Assembly (NCBI RefSeq): GCF_003935375.1
Contig: NZ_RHQM01000015.1
Span: 82,070 to 146,069, forward strand
Reading direction: 5' to 3'
Source of the DNA: Stutzerimonas xanthomarina
GTDB taxonomy: Bacteria; Pseudomonadota; Gammaproteobacteria; Pseudomonadales; Pseudomonadaceae
DNA length: 64,000 nucleotides
The translations under genes and the position numbers were made by a program. The stretch's first letter is position 1, and every line of letters starts with the position of its first letter. The notes beneath the pieces were generated by a model that was not told the DNA's origin, did no database searches, and saw only the letters and a list, made by a program, of their open reading frames with translations. This document shows, piece after piece, positions 35,991-46,080 of this stretch.

Positions 35991-37000
35991 GGGGTGCTGC
36001 CGAGCCATTGATTGCGTACCTGGACCGGGACGCCGTGGCCCGGGGGCGCCGGGCGGCGCGGCGAGCCGAGCAGATTCCAAGGCAAGGCAAGGGTATGCAC
36101 GGCCATGTGCGGTCTTGCGCTGAGCGCGTCGGAATGTGTACTGCCACAGCTCGCCTGCGGATCTGCCAGCGCGCCGGGTACAGCCAGCAGTTTCGCTTCG
36201 GCAGGCGGTTGCTCGAGGTAGGCATCGCAGCCCAGCAGCACTGCCAGCGAGCCCGCCGGTGTTTCAATCAGCCGTCGACGCTCGGGGATGGGGGCAACGC
36301 TGTAGCGGCGTTCGTAACGGCTCAACGCCTGCTTGTACTGCAGCGTTCCGAGGGGCTTGCCGCGACCGTCAAAGGTCAGGCTTACCTGGCGCAGCGGGCC
36401 ATCGCCGATCATCAGCTGATCGTTCTCCAGATAGGGCTCCGGCAGCACGATCGAGCCAGCCACCAAGGTAATGCCGAACTCTCTGGCGAGGCCGCCGAAG
36501 ACGTTCTGGTATTCCTCTGCCATCTGTCGGGCCTTGAGTCGCAACACCGCACCGGTACGCCGATCATCGCCCTGATTATCCGGCAGTGCGCGCAGATAGC
36601 TGCCGGGATTGCTGAGCGCCATCCACTGCATCGCATCGCGCAGGGTGCGGGCCTGCTGCACTTCCGGCTTTTCGCCCAGGGCGAACAGGCCAGTGCCAAC
36701 GTGTTCGGGGAGCACCACGACGGTTCGCTCGCTGAGCATGCCGGCTTCGGCCGCCTGCTTGAGGTAGGTGCGAAACTTGAGTTGCAGCCGCTCGCGGCTC
36801 TGATAGTCGGCTGGCTGCAGCCGCGTCTCGATGCCCAGCAGGTTGCCTGCGCTTCCGGCCTGCCCGTGGTTTTCGATGGGTAGCGTACGCAGATCGGACA
36901 GCAGTGGGCCGCTACGACGGTCTTGCGTCCAGTCGAGGTAGACGGCAAATGAGGCTGCCCCGAGGACGAGCAACAGCACGATATTGATTGAGGTGCGCAT
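35987..37000 (-). CDS. Membrane-anchored carbon-nitrogen hydrolase (nitrilase fold)
   Basis: This is a 337-residue protein with an N-terminal membrane helix (about 5-22, INIVLLLVLGAASFAVYL) and a nitrilase-superfamily domain. The triad can be placed as Glu in VVVLPEHVGTG (about 97), Lys in LGTLQYKQALSRY (about 215) and Cys in LAVLLGCDAYLEQ (about 255). The layout recalls the hydrolase half of apolipoprotein N-acyltransferase, but without the multi-helix membrane domain, so the substrate (amide or acyl transfer) is open. The start at 37000 has no clear ribosome site. It overlaps the AraC regulator by four bases and is divergent from fadH. Confidence 0.8.
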   Translation of the reverse strand: MRTSINIVLLLVLGAASFAVYLDWTQDRRSGPLLSDLRTLPIENHGQAGSAGNLLGIETRLQPADYQSRERLQLKFRTYLKQAAEAGMLSERTVVVLPEHVGTGLFALGEKPEVQQARTLRDAMQWMALSNPGSYLRALPDNQGDDRRTGAVLRLKARQMAEEYQNVFGGLAREFGITLVAGSIVLPEPYLENDQLMIGDGPLRQVSLTFDGRGKPLGTLQYKQALSRYERRYSVAPIPERRRLIETPAGSLAVLLGCDAYLEQPPAEAKLLAVPGALADPQASCGSTHSDALSARPHMAVHTLALPWNLLGSPRRPAPPGHGVPVQVRNQWLGSTP

Positions 37001-37103
37001 GTGAGGCAGGGCAGTGAGGGGTTGCGTCAGCGTAGGTAACGCGGCGCCTGTTGCCAAGCTTTTTGCGCAAAAGGATCAAAAAGTTGTCACTTTGGATCAT
37101 TGA

Positions 37104-39218
<2,115 letters not shown>

Positions 39219-39249
39219 GCCAACGGCACATCCGCAAAGAGGATCACGC

Positions 39250-39672
39250 ATGGAAACTGCAATCGCGCTGCAACCGGGGGCTGCCAATAGCCTGCAGGCC
39301 TGGCACCGAATGATCGCTGAGCGAGACCTGAGCCGGCTGCCGGAGCTGCTGCATCCGCAGGCGGTGTTTCGCTCGCCGATGGCTCACACGCCGTATGAGG
39401 GGGCAGCGACGGTGAATCTGATCCTCAACACCGTGCTGCAGGTTTTCGAGGACTTCCGCTACCACCGTGAGCTGGCCAGCGCCCAGGGTGCGGATGTAGT
39501 CCTCGAGTTCAGCGCCCGGGTGGGTGACCGTGAGCTCAAGGGCATCGACATGATCCGCTTCGATGACGAAGGGAAGATTGTCGAATTCGAGGTCATGATC
39601 CGGCCCATGAGTGGCTTGCAGGCCCTGGGCGACGAGATGAAGCGACGTCTCGCTGCCTACCGCGGCAAGTGA
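39250..39672 (+). CDS. NTF2-like (SnoaL-like) domain protein
   Basis: This 140-residue protein shows the cone-shaped NTF2-like fold. An N-terminal helix (SLQAWHRMIAERDLSRLPELL) leads into LHPQAVFRSPMAHTPYEG, followed by strands ending GIDMIRFDDEGKIVEFEVMIRPM. Such proteins are isomerases, hydrolases or binding proteins, so no reaction can be assigned. GAGGATCACGC precedes the chosen ATG. It follows fadH on the same strand and may be co-transcribed; from memory the same pair occurs in P. aeruginosa. Confidence 0.82.
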   Translation: METAIALQPGAANSLQAWHRMIAERDLSRLPELLHPQAVFRSPMAHTPYEGAATVNLILNTVLQVFEDFRYHRELASAQGADVVLEFSARVGDRELKGIDMIRFDDEGKIVEFEVMIRPMSGLQALGDEMKRRLAAYRGK

Positions 39673-39753
39673 TTTAGCTAAGCTCATCGCAAATCCGCTG
39701 GGCGCCTGGTCGAACGGCGTCCGATGCGGCGACTCCCTGCCAACCCAGTCACA

Positions 39754-39781
39754 TTGCCTGCGCGAACATTTCCCCTAAACT
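39754..39781 (+). promoter_or_regulatory. Candidate promoter upstream of the coiled-coil gene
   Basis: TTGCCT and TAAACT are 16 bases apart, 88 bases before the start codon at 39869. The match to the sigma-70 consensus is reasonable, with a slightly short spacer. Confidence 0.4.
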
Positions 39782-39868
39782 TGCGGCACCAACGGGACGA
39801 CGGCATCGGATGACCGCTCGTTCCGCTAATCGCTGGCTCGCAGTTGCGGGCGATAAAGGAAATCGAGC

Positions 39869-41227
39869 ATGCAGAACAAACCGCAGATGGTCGAAGCCGT
39901 CCTGTTCTTCAATGAGGGCTCCATCTGCAAGGAAATGCTGTATCCCGAGTTCGAAGCGGTGCTGGATGGGGTGGTCGCTCTACCCGAGTTCGCAGACCGC
40001 CAGATGCATGCTGTCTACGTAATGATCAATCCGCGGCTGCAGGTGCGCGCCGCGGTGTTTTTCTGTCTCGACTTCAATGATGACGGCTCTGCCGACGCCG
40101 GTTGGAACATTCCCCTGCGTCAGTTGGCCGAGCGTACCGGGCGTGGTCCGGACATGGGGGCCGGACCGATTCGCCTGGCCTGCCGCAGCCAGTGCCCGGT
40201 CTCCTGGCACCAGATGCACATGTGGGATCCCAAGGTCGGTCCCGAACGCAATGATCTAGTTGTGTTGCGCGAGACCATCAAGCGCAACCAGCTCGGTCTG
40301 CTGGTCGAAGAGGAGACGCCTCAGGCCGTACCTGCGGAACGTCTGCAGATGGTCGCCGAAGACACCTGGTATGCAGCCGAGGCCGGCAAGGACGCAGCTG
40401 CGAAACGTTCCGAAAGCCATGAGCGTGAACAGCGGCAGAAGGCTGCGCTGCTGATCAAGCAACAGCGCCAACGCATTACCAACCTCGAGCGTCTGCGCGA
40501 AGAAGACGCGCTCAAGCTCACGGCTGCCGCGGAGAAGGAACGCAAGGCACAGCAGGAGGAGATCCGCACGCTGCAGCAGAAATTGCAACAGCAGACCGAG
40601 CTGAACGCCAGCCTGCATGCGCAGATGACCGCCCAGGGCGAGAGTTTCCAGAAAGCGCGTGAGGAAATGAGCAAGCAGCTGCGTACGCTGGAGGTCAGCG
40701 GTCGGGTTGAGATCGGCGCCGCCCGGGAGCAGTTCGAGCATGAAGCCCAGGCCCGTATCGCGGCGGCGATTGCGGAGTACAAGGAGCAGGTGGCGATCCG
40801 CGATGTCGAGCTGGCCTACCGCAACGAACTGGATGCACAGCTGGAAGAGGAAATCCAGCGGCTCAAGACCGAGTGCGAAACGCTGCGCCACAGCGGTGAC
40901 CGGGTGCTGGAGGAACTGTCTCGACAAGGGGTCGTGTTCATGGCCTACCACCCGGGTGCCGGGCATCTGACGATCGCTTTGCAGGACCTGTCCCGCTACC
41001 GCGCCAATCCTCTGGCTTATGCCGCTGCCAAGTGCTTTGTCTCCGAGGAGCAGTACCGACAGTGGCTGGAGCATTATCAGAAGCCGGCCTGCGTCGCGGC
41101 GCTTTCCAGCGGTGAGCGTTGCGCGATGCCCCTGGACAAGATCGATGCGCCGAGTCGCTTCGTGATCGGTGAATCCAACTGCTGCGCCCGGCACCGCAAG
41201 GAAGACCGGCAGCGCACCGGCAGCTGA
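39869..41227 (+). CDS. Conserved coiled-coil protein of unknown function with Cys-rich C-terminus
   Basis: The product has 452 residues and no signal peptide or membrane helix. The N-terminal domain (about 1-130) is globular and includes VYVMINPRLQVRAAVFFCLDF and ACRSQCPVSWHQMHMWDP. A charged coiled coil (about 165-355) rich in Gln, Glu, Lys and Arg follows. The C-terminal domain (about 360-445) contains cysteines in KPACVAALSSGERCAMPLD and SNCCARHR, spaced as a possible zinc site. Similar proteins in pseudomonads are sometimes labelled chromosome-partitioning, but no ParA ATPase motif is visible, so that label is not used. AAAGGAAATCGAGC precedes the ATG. The desulfhydrase gene starts five bases after it. 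Confidence 0.8.
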   Translation: MQNKPQMVEAVLFFNEGSICKEMLYPEFEAVLDGVVALPEFADRQMHAVYVMINPRLQVRAAVFFCLDFNDDGSADAGWNIPLRQLAERTGRGPDMGAGPIRLACRSQCPVSWHQMHMWDPKVGPERNDLVVLRETIKRNQLGLLVEEETPQAVPAERLQMVAEDTWYAAEAGKDAAAKRSESHEREQRQKAALLIKQQRQRITNLERLREEDALKLTAAAEKERKAQQEEIRTLQQKLQQQTELNASLHAQMTAQGESFQKAREEMSKQLRTLEVSGRVEIGAAREQFEHEAQARIAAAIAEYKEQVAIRDVELAYRNELDAQLEEEIQRLKTECETLRHSGDRVLEELSRQGVVFMAYHPGAGHLTIALQDLSRYRANPLAYAAAKCFVSEEQYRQWLEHYQKPACVAALSSGERCAMPLDKIDAPSRFVIGESNCCARHRKEDRQRTGS

Positions 41228-41232
41228 GCGGT

Positions 41233-42183
41233 TTGTCCTCCGTTCAATCCGATCTCGGCTTCGATGCTCCGCTGATCCTGCAGCCGCTGTCATTGGACTG
41301 GCTCGCGCGCAGCGGGGTCGAGGTTGCGGTGCTGCGGCTCGATCTGCTGGATCCCGAGCTGTCCGGCAACAAGTGGTTCAAATTGGTAAAGCATCTCGAT
41401 GCCGCGCGTTCTGTCGCTGCGCCGGGGCTGATCAGTCTCGGCGGCCCGCACTCCAATCATCTGCATGCGCTGGCTGCAGCCGGCCGCCGACTCGGCCTGC
41501 CTACTGTCGGCCTGCTGCGCGGCCATGAGCAGGTAACGCCAACGGTCGCCGATCTACGTGGCTGGGGCATGCAGCTGCATTGGCTCGGCTACGCAGGGTA
41601 CAGGGAGCGCAATCTGCCTACCTTCTGGACGCCATGGCGAGCGCGATATCCAGGTTTCTACTGCATCCCTGAAGGTGGCGGCGGTTTGCCCGGCGCCCTA
41701 GGGTGCGCCGGGCTCGTTCCGAGAGTGGAGTCCGCGCTCGCGTCGCTCGGCTGGAAGGACTACGACGCGCTCTGGCTGGCCGCCGGCACCGGGACGACGC
41801 TGGCGGGGCTGGTCATCGGCGAGGCAGGTAGGCATCGGGTGTTCGGCGCGCTGGCAGGGCCGCCTTCCCACGCCGTCGATGCTGGCGTGGCCAACTTGCT
41901 CGCGCAAGCCGGCGTGACGTCCAGCGGCTATGAACTGCTGGACGCCAGTCGTGGCGGATTTGGTCGCTTCGACAAGGAGTTGGCGCAGTTCATTCTCGAT
42001 ACCGAGCGCCAGGGTGGCGTGCCGCTCGATCCGATATACACTGCAAAGACCATGATGGCATTGCGCCTTTATGTCGAGCGCGGTTATTTTCCCGCCGGCA
42101 CGCGGCTCATATTCGTCCATACCGGTGGACTGCAAGGGCGCCGTGCTGCTCAGGCCCAGCTGCAGAAGCTGATTGACGGATAG
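41233..42183 (+). CDS. D-cysteine desulfhydrase / ACC deaminase family PLP enzyme
   Basis: This 316-residue fold-type II PLP enzyme has its PLP lysine in LSGNKWFKLVKHL near residue 48, ISLGGPHSNHLHALAAAG (about 72-89) and the phosphate loop GTGTTLAGLVIG (about 190-201). Family members split D-cysteine to pyruvate, sulfide and ammonia, or deaminate 1-aminocyclopropane-1-carboxylate. The key residues separating the two cannot be judged safely here, and D-cysteine desulfhydrase-like is the more common activity. The start is a TTG five bases after the coiled-coil gene; no nearer ATG preserves the N-terminus. Confidence 0.82.
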   Translation: MSSVQSDLGFDAPLILQPLSLDWLARSGVEVAVLRLDLLDPELSGNKWFKLVKHLDAARSVAAPGLISLGGPHSNHLHALAAAGRRLGLPTVGLLRGHEQVTPTVADLRGWGMQLHWLGYAGYRERNLPTFWTPWRARYPGFYCIPEGGGGLPGALGCAGLVPRVESALASLGWKDYDALWLAAGTGTTLAGLVIGEAGRHRVFGALAGPPSHAVDAGVANLLAQAGVTSSGYELLDASRGGFGRFDKELAQFILDTERQGGVPLDPIYTAKTMMALRLYVERGYFPAGTRLIFVHTGGLQGRRAAQAQLQKLIDG

Positions 42184-42201
42184 ACGTTTGGATTTTCTCG
42201 G

Positions 42202-43305
42202 ATGAACAAACCGCTCCACCCCGATCAGCTGCGTAATCTGGTCCCGCTCAATGGCTTGTCGCCACGCCAGTTGTGGGAGCTTCGCGTGCGCATAGTGCCC
42301 CTCGCGCTTGCGCCTGGGCAGTTGCTCGACCTTGTTGATGAGCTGAGTTCGAAACGTCATTACCTGATGTCGGGCAGCCTGCTGTTGACCGATCACGACG
42401 GGCAGCCAACGCGGCTGGTGGCGGGCACATCGGCTGCTCTACACAGCCTTGCTGCGGGTCGCCTGCAGGAGGCAAGGGCGCTGGATGACTGCCAGCTGCT
42501 GACGGTGGACAGCGCGGAGTTGGAGCGGCTGCTGTCCTGGCGCCAAGCCCTGCAAGATGTGCTGCTGCAGCTGTCGATGGAGGGCGAGGACGGGGAGTGG
42601 CTGGAGCGCCTGCTGGAGAATCCGCTGTTCGCCCAGGTTCCACCGGCAAATATTCGCAGCATGCTCAGCCGCCTCGTGGAGATCGAAGTATCCGCCGGGC
42701 AAACCCTGCTACGTGAAGGGGAAGCCGGAGACTGCTGCTATTTCCTCAAGAGCGGCTGCGCGCAGGTCCTGAAGGCCGCCGGCAGCAGCGAGCAACTGTT
42801 GGCCGAGCTGGAACCCGGAGCCTGTTTCGGCGAAGAGGCGCTACTCGAGGAGCGACCGCGTAATGCCAGTGTCGCGATGGTCGAGGACGGTCGGGTGCTC
42901 CGCCTGGCGCGGGCGGACTTTCTCGAGCTGCTCAAGGCACCGGTGGTTGGCGAAGTCGATCTGGATGGCGTGGGTGATCTGCTGGCGTGCGGTGCGCAGT
43001 GGCTGGATGTGCGTCTGCTTGATGATTACGAGCAGGGCCATGCCATGCAGGCGCTGCACATGCCGCTGCACCTGCTGCGTTTGAAAACCCGTCTGCTGGA
43101 CCCGCAGCGGCCCTACCTTTGCTATTGCGAAAGCGGCAAGCGCAGCGCCAACGCGGTGTTCCTACTGACGCAGCTCGGCTTCACCGCCTATGCGCTGCGT
43201 GGTGGACTCGACGCACTTGGTACCGAGGACCGCGCTGCACTGCTTTGGGAGTGTGGCACGGGTTACCTGGCGCGCTCCGACGGCCGAATCGACCGCAGCC
43301 TATGA
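42202..43305 (+). CDS. Cyclic nucleotide-binding domain protein with C-terminal rhodanese domain
   Basis: The protein has 367 residues. A first jelly-roll region (about 15-125) looks like a degenerate cyclic-nucleotide domain. The second (about 150-255) has the phosphate-binding cassette CFGEEALLEERPRNASV. A rhodanese domain (about 265-355) follows, with WLDVRLLDDYEQGH and the active-site loop CESGKRS that places Cys as sulfur acceptor. No DNA-binding helix-turn-helix is present, so it is not a CRP-type regulator. It may couple a nucleotide signal to persulfide chemistry (inference). It follows the possible sulfide-releasing enzyme by 18 bases. Confidence 0.85.
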   Translation: MNKPLHPDQLRNLVPLNGLSPRQLWELRVRIVPLALAPGQLLDLVDELSSKRHYLMSGSLLLTDHDGQPTRLVAGTSAALHSLAAGRLQEARALDDCQLLTVDSAELERLLSWRQALQDVLLQLSMEGEDGEWLERLLENPLFAQVPPANIRSMLSRLVEIEVSAGQTLLREGEAGDCCYFLKSGCAQVLKAAGSSEQLLAELEPGACFGEEALLEERPRNASVAMVEDGRVLRLARADFLELLKAPVVGEVDLDGVGDLLACGAQWLDVRLLDDYEQGHAMQALHMPLHLLRLKTRLLDPQRPYLCYCESGKRSANAVFLLTQLGFTAYALRGGLDALGTEDRAALLWECGTGYLARSDGRIDRSL

Positions 43306-43331
43306 TCCGCACCGCCCCATCCCGACCTTTG

Positions 43332-44726
43332 TCAGACGGCCGCCCTGCGAAGCGCAGTGTGCCGACGAATCTCGCGTCGGGCGCTGCGGGCCAGGCGCAC
43401 GCTGAGCAACAGAGCTGCGCAGCTCAGGCCGGCGATCAGGCCTTGCCATAGACCGGCAGGCCCACTGGCGGCGCCGAGGTGGTCGGTCAGGCCGAGCAGA
43501 TAGCCCAACGGCAAACCGATCCCCCAGTAGGCGAAGAGGGTGTAGACCATCGTCATGCGGGTGTCCTGATAGCCGCGCAACGCGCCAGCAGCCGTGACCT
43601 GAACCACATCGGAGAACTGGAACAGCGCGGCGTAGAGGAACAGGCTGGCAGCGACGGCGACCACGGCCGGATCCGGGGTATAGATTCGCGCGATCTGCTC
43701 GCTGAACAGCAGCATGGCGCTGGCGGAAAAGCAGGCATATACCAGGGCGGCGCCGATCCCGACGCCGGCGACAAAGCGAGCGTCGCGTGGAGCGTTGCGG
43801 CCCAGCTCCTGACCAATACGCACGGTCACCGCCATACCCAGCGACAGTGGAATCATGAAGATCAGCGACGTGAAGTTCAGTGCGATCTGGTGACCGGCGA
43901 CGACCGTTGCCCCGAGGGCGCCGATCAGTAGGGCGATCACCGAGAAGATGCTGGCCTCGGCAAACACCGCGACCCCGATTGGTACGCCGACCGAAAGCAG
44001 ATGACGCAGCATCGGCCAGCGTGGCCATTCGAAGTGGGAAAACAGCTGACTGGCCTGATAGGACGGTGCGCGCTTAACCCAGAGGCTCATCGCCACCAGC
44101 ATGAACAGCATCACCAATGCCGTGGAAACGCCGCAACCGACGCCGCCCATCGCCGGCACGCCGAACTTGCCGTAGATGAACACGTAGTTCAGCGGAATGT
44201 TCAGTAGCAGGCCGAGGATGCCGATCACCATGCTTGGCCGCGGATGGCCCAGTCCGTCGCTGAAGCAACGCAGCACCTGATACAGCGCGACCGCCGGGAA
44301 GCCGCAGGCGACGGCGCGCAGGTAAGCCATGGTCGGATCGACCAGCGCTTGATCGACGCTCAGCAGATGCAGGACGGACTCCGCGTTCCACATCAATGAT
44401 GCACTGAGCACACCGATGCCGCCGCCCATCCACAACGCCTGGCGAACCAGCGGGCCGATTTCGCCATGCCGCCCTGCGCCGAAGCGCTGTGCGACGTTCG
44501 GTGTGGTCGCCAGGGTGATTCCGCAGACGAGCAGATAGACCGGCACCCAGATCGAGTTGCCTAGCGCGACGGCGGCCAGATCCTGCGGGCTTACGCGTCC
44601 GGCCATAACGGTATCGACGAAACCCATCGCCGTGCTGGCCAGCTGGGCGATCATCATGGGTAGGGCAAGGGCAAAGAGGGTGCGCAATTCGAGGCGGACC
44701 CGTCTGAGTCTGAGCTCAGTGGGCAT
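43332..44726 (-). CDS. MATE family efflux transporter (NorM-like)
   Basis: This 464-residue protein has twelve helices in two MatE repeats. The first (about 18-180) has ASTAMGFVDTVMAGRVSPQDLAAVALGNSIW, and the second (about 245-405) has VAGHQIALNFTSLIFMIPLSLGMAVTVRIGQELG. These are the cation-coupled NorM signatures. Such pumps export cationic drugs, dyes and fluoroquinolones; the substrate here is not known. It is convergent with the cyclic-nucleotide/rhodanese gene (26-base gap) and divergent from pdxB. Confidence 0.92.
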   Translation of the reverse strand: MPTELRLRRVRLELRTLFALALPMMIAQLASTAMGFVDTVMAGRVSPQDLAAVALGNSIWVPVYLLVCGITLATTPNVAQRFGAGRHGEIGPLVRQALWMGGGIGVLSASLMWNAESVLHLLSVDQALVDPTMAYLRAVACGFPAVALYQVLRCFSDGLGHPRPSMVIGILGLLLNIPLNYVFIYGKFGVPAMGGVGCGVSTALVMLFMLVAMSLWVKRAPSYQASQLFSHFEWPRWPMLRHLLSVGVPIGVAVFAEASIFSVIALLIGALGATVVAGHQIALNFTSLIFMIPLSLGMAVTVRIGQELGRNAPRDARFVAGVGIGAALVYACFSASAMLLFSEQIARIYTPDPAVVAVAASLFLYAALFQFSDVVQVTAAGALRGYQDTRMTMVYTLFAYWGIGLPLGYLLGLTDHLGAASGPAGLWQGLIAGLSCAALLLSVRLARSARREIRRHTALRRAAV

Positions 44727-44847
44727 TACAGGGCGTTCCGGTTGTATACAAGAAGCGCGCTAGTCTACGCCGCGTGGCTACGCTCAGGAAGGCGGCAAAG
44801 CAGTGGCAAGCCGTCTAGAATGTGCTCCCCCTCACCGGAGCCGTGCA

Positions 44848-45993
44848 ATGCATATCCTTGCCGATGAAAACATTCCGCTGGTCGATGAGTTCTTTGCCGG
44901 TTTCGGCAAGATTCGCCGTATGCCGGGTCGCAGCATCAATCGAGCTGCACTTGAGAATGTCGACGTGCTGCTGGTGCGTTCGGTGACGCGGGTCGACCGC
45001 GAGATGCTGGAAGGCAGCGCAGTGCAATTCGTCGGGACCTGCACGATAGGCACCGATCATCTGGATCTGGATTATTTCGAGCAGGCCGGCATCGAGTGGG
45101 CCAGCGCACCGGGGTGCAACGCGCGGGGCGTGGTCGACTATGTGCTGGGCAGCTTGCTCGTGCTGTCGGAGGTGCGCGGTGAAGCGCTGGCCCGGCGGCG
45201 TTTCGGCGTGGTCGGTGCCGGTGAGGTGGGCGGGCGGCTGCTCGAAGTGCTGCGCGGGCTTGGCTGGGACGTGCGCGTCTGCGATCCACCGCGGCAGGTC
45301 CGCGAGGCAGGCGATTTCGTCTCGCTGGATGAGATCCTCGCGGAGTGCGATGTGATCAGCCTGCACACGCCGCTGACCCTGGGGGGCGACTGGCCGACCT
45401 TTCACCTGTTCGATCAGGCGCGACTGTCGAGGTTGCGACCCGGTACCTGGCTGATCAATGCCAGTCGGGGTGCTGTGGTGGACAATGCCGCGCTGCGCGA
45501 CCTGCTATTGCAGCGGCCGGACCTGGAAGCCGTGCTGGATGTCTGGGAAGGCGAGCCTCAGGTCGACGTCGCACTGGCCGGCTTGTGCCGTATCGCTACG
45601 CCGCACATCGCCGGGTACAGCCTGGACGGCAAGCTGCGCGGTACGGCGCAGATATACGCGGCGCTTTGCGCTGCGCGTGGTGTCGAGCCGGCTATCGAAC
45701 TGGCGCAGCTGATGCCCGGCCCGGCACTCACCGAGCTGGCGTTTGCATCCTCCGCAGAGCCCGCCGAGATGCTGGCCACACTGTGCCGGGCCGTCTACGA
45801 TCCGCGTCGCGACGATGCCGACTTCCGCCGCAGCCTGCTTGGCGATGAGGCGCAGCGTCGGGCCGGGTTCGATCTGCTGCGCAAACAGTATCCGCCGAGG
45901 CGCGAGATCGATGGCCTCAAGGTGCGGATCGGCGGGCACAACCCGGCGCTGGCTACGATAGTCGAGGCGCTTGGTGCGCGATTGCTGGGCTAG
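44848..45993 (+). CDS. pdxB: 4-phosphoerythronate dehydrogenase
   Basis: PdxB oxidises 4-phosphoerythronate in the DXP-dependent route to pyridoxal phosphate. The 381-residue protein begins [34 protein letters not shown], the nucleotide loop [16 protein letters not shown] (about 120-135), ISLHTPLT and [15 protein letters not shown] place it in the D-2-hydroxyacid dehydrogenase family. The C-terminal dimerisation domain is specific to PdxB. The start at 44848 removes 15 uncharacteristic residues. Confidence 0.95.
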   Translation: MHILADENIPLVDEFFAGFGKIRRMPGRSINRAALENVDVLLVRSVTRVDREMLEGSAVQFVGTCTIGTDHLDLDYFEQAGIEWASAPGCNARGVVDYVLGSLLVLSEVRGEALARRRFGVVGAGEVGGRLLEVLRGLGWDVRVCDPPRQVREAGDFVSLDEILAECDVISLHTPLTLGGDWPTFHLFDQARLSRLRPGTWLINASRGAVVDNAALRDLLLQRPDLEAVLDVWEGEPQVDVALAGLCRIATPHIAGYSLDGKLRGTAQIYAALCAARGVEPAIELAQLMPGPALTELAFASSAEPAEMLATLCRAVYDPRRDDADFRRSLLGDEAQRRAGFDLLRKQYPPRREIDGLKVRIGGHNPALATIVEALGARLLG

Positions 45994-46080
45994 CCGGCGG
46001 TTCGAGTGCAGCCCGGATGCAATTTCCATCCTGCTCCGCTAGCATTACCCGTCCTCTGCCTTGTCCCCCGCGATGGTGTT

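Noticed and set aside
45994..46080. Signal recognition particle RNA in front of dnaX
   Set aside because: The gap is only 87 bases and lacks the conserved core of the SRP RNA hairpin.
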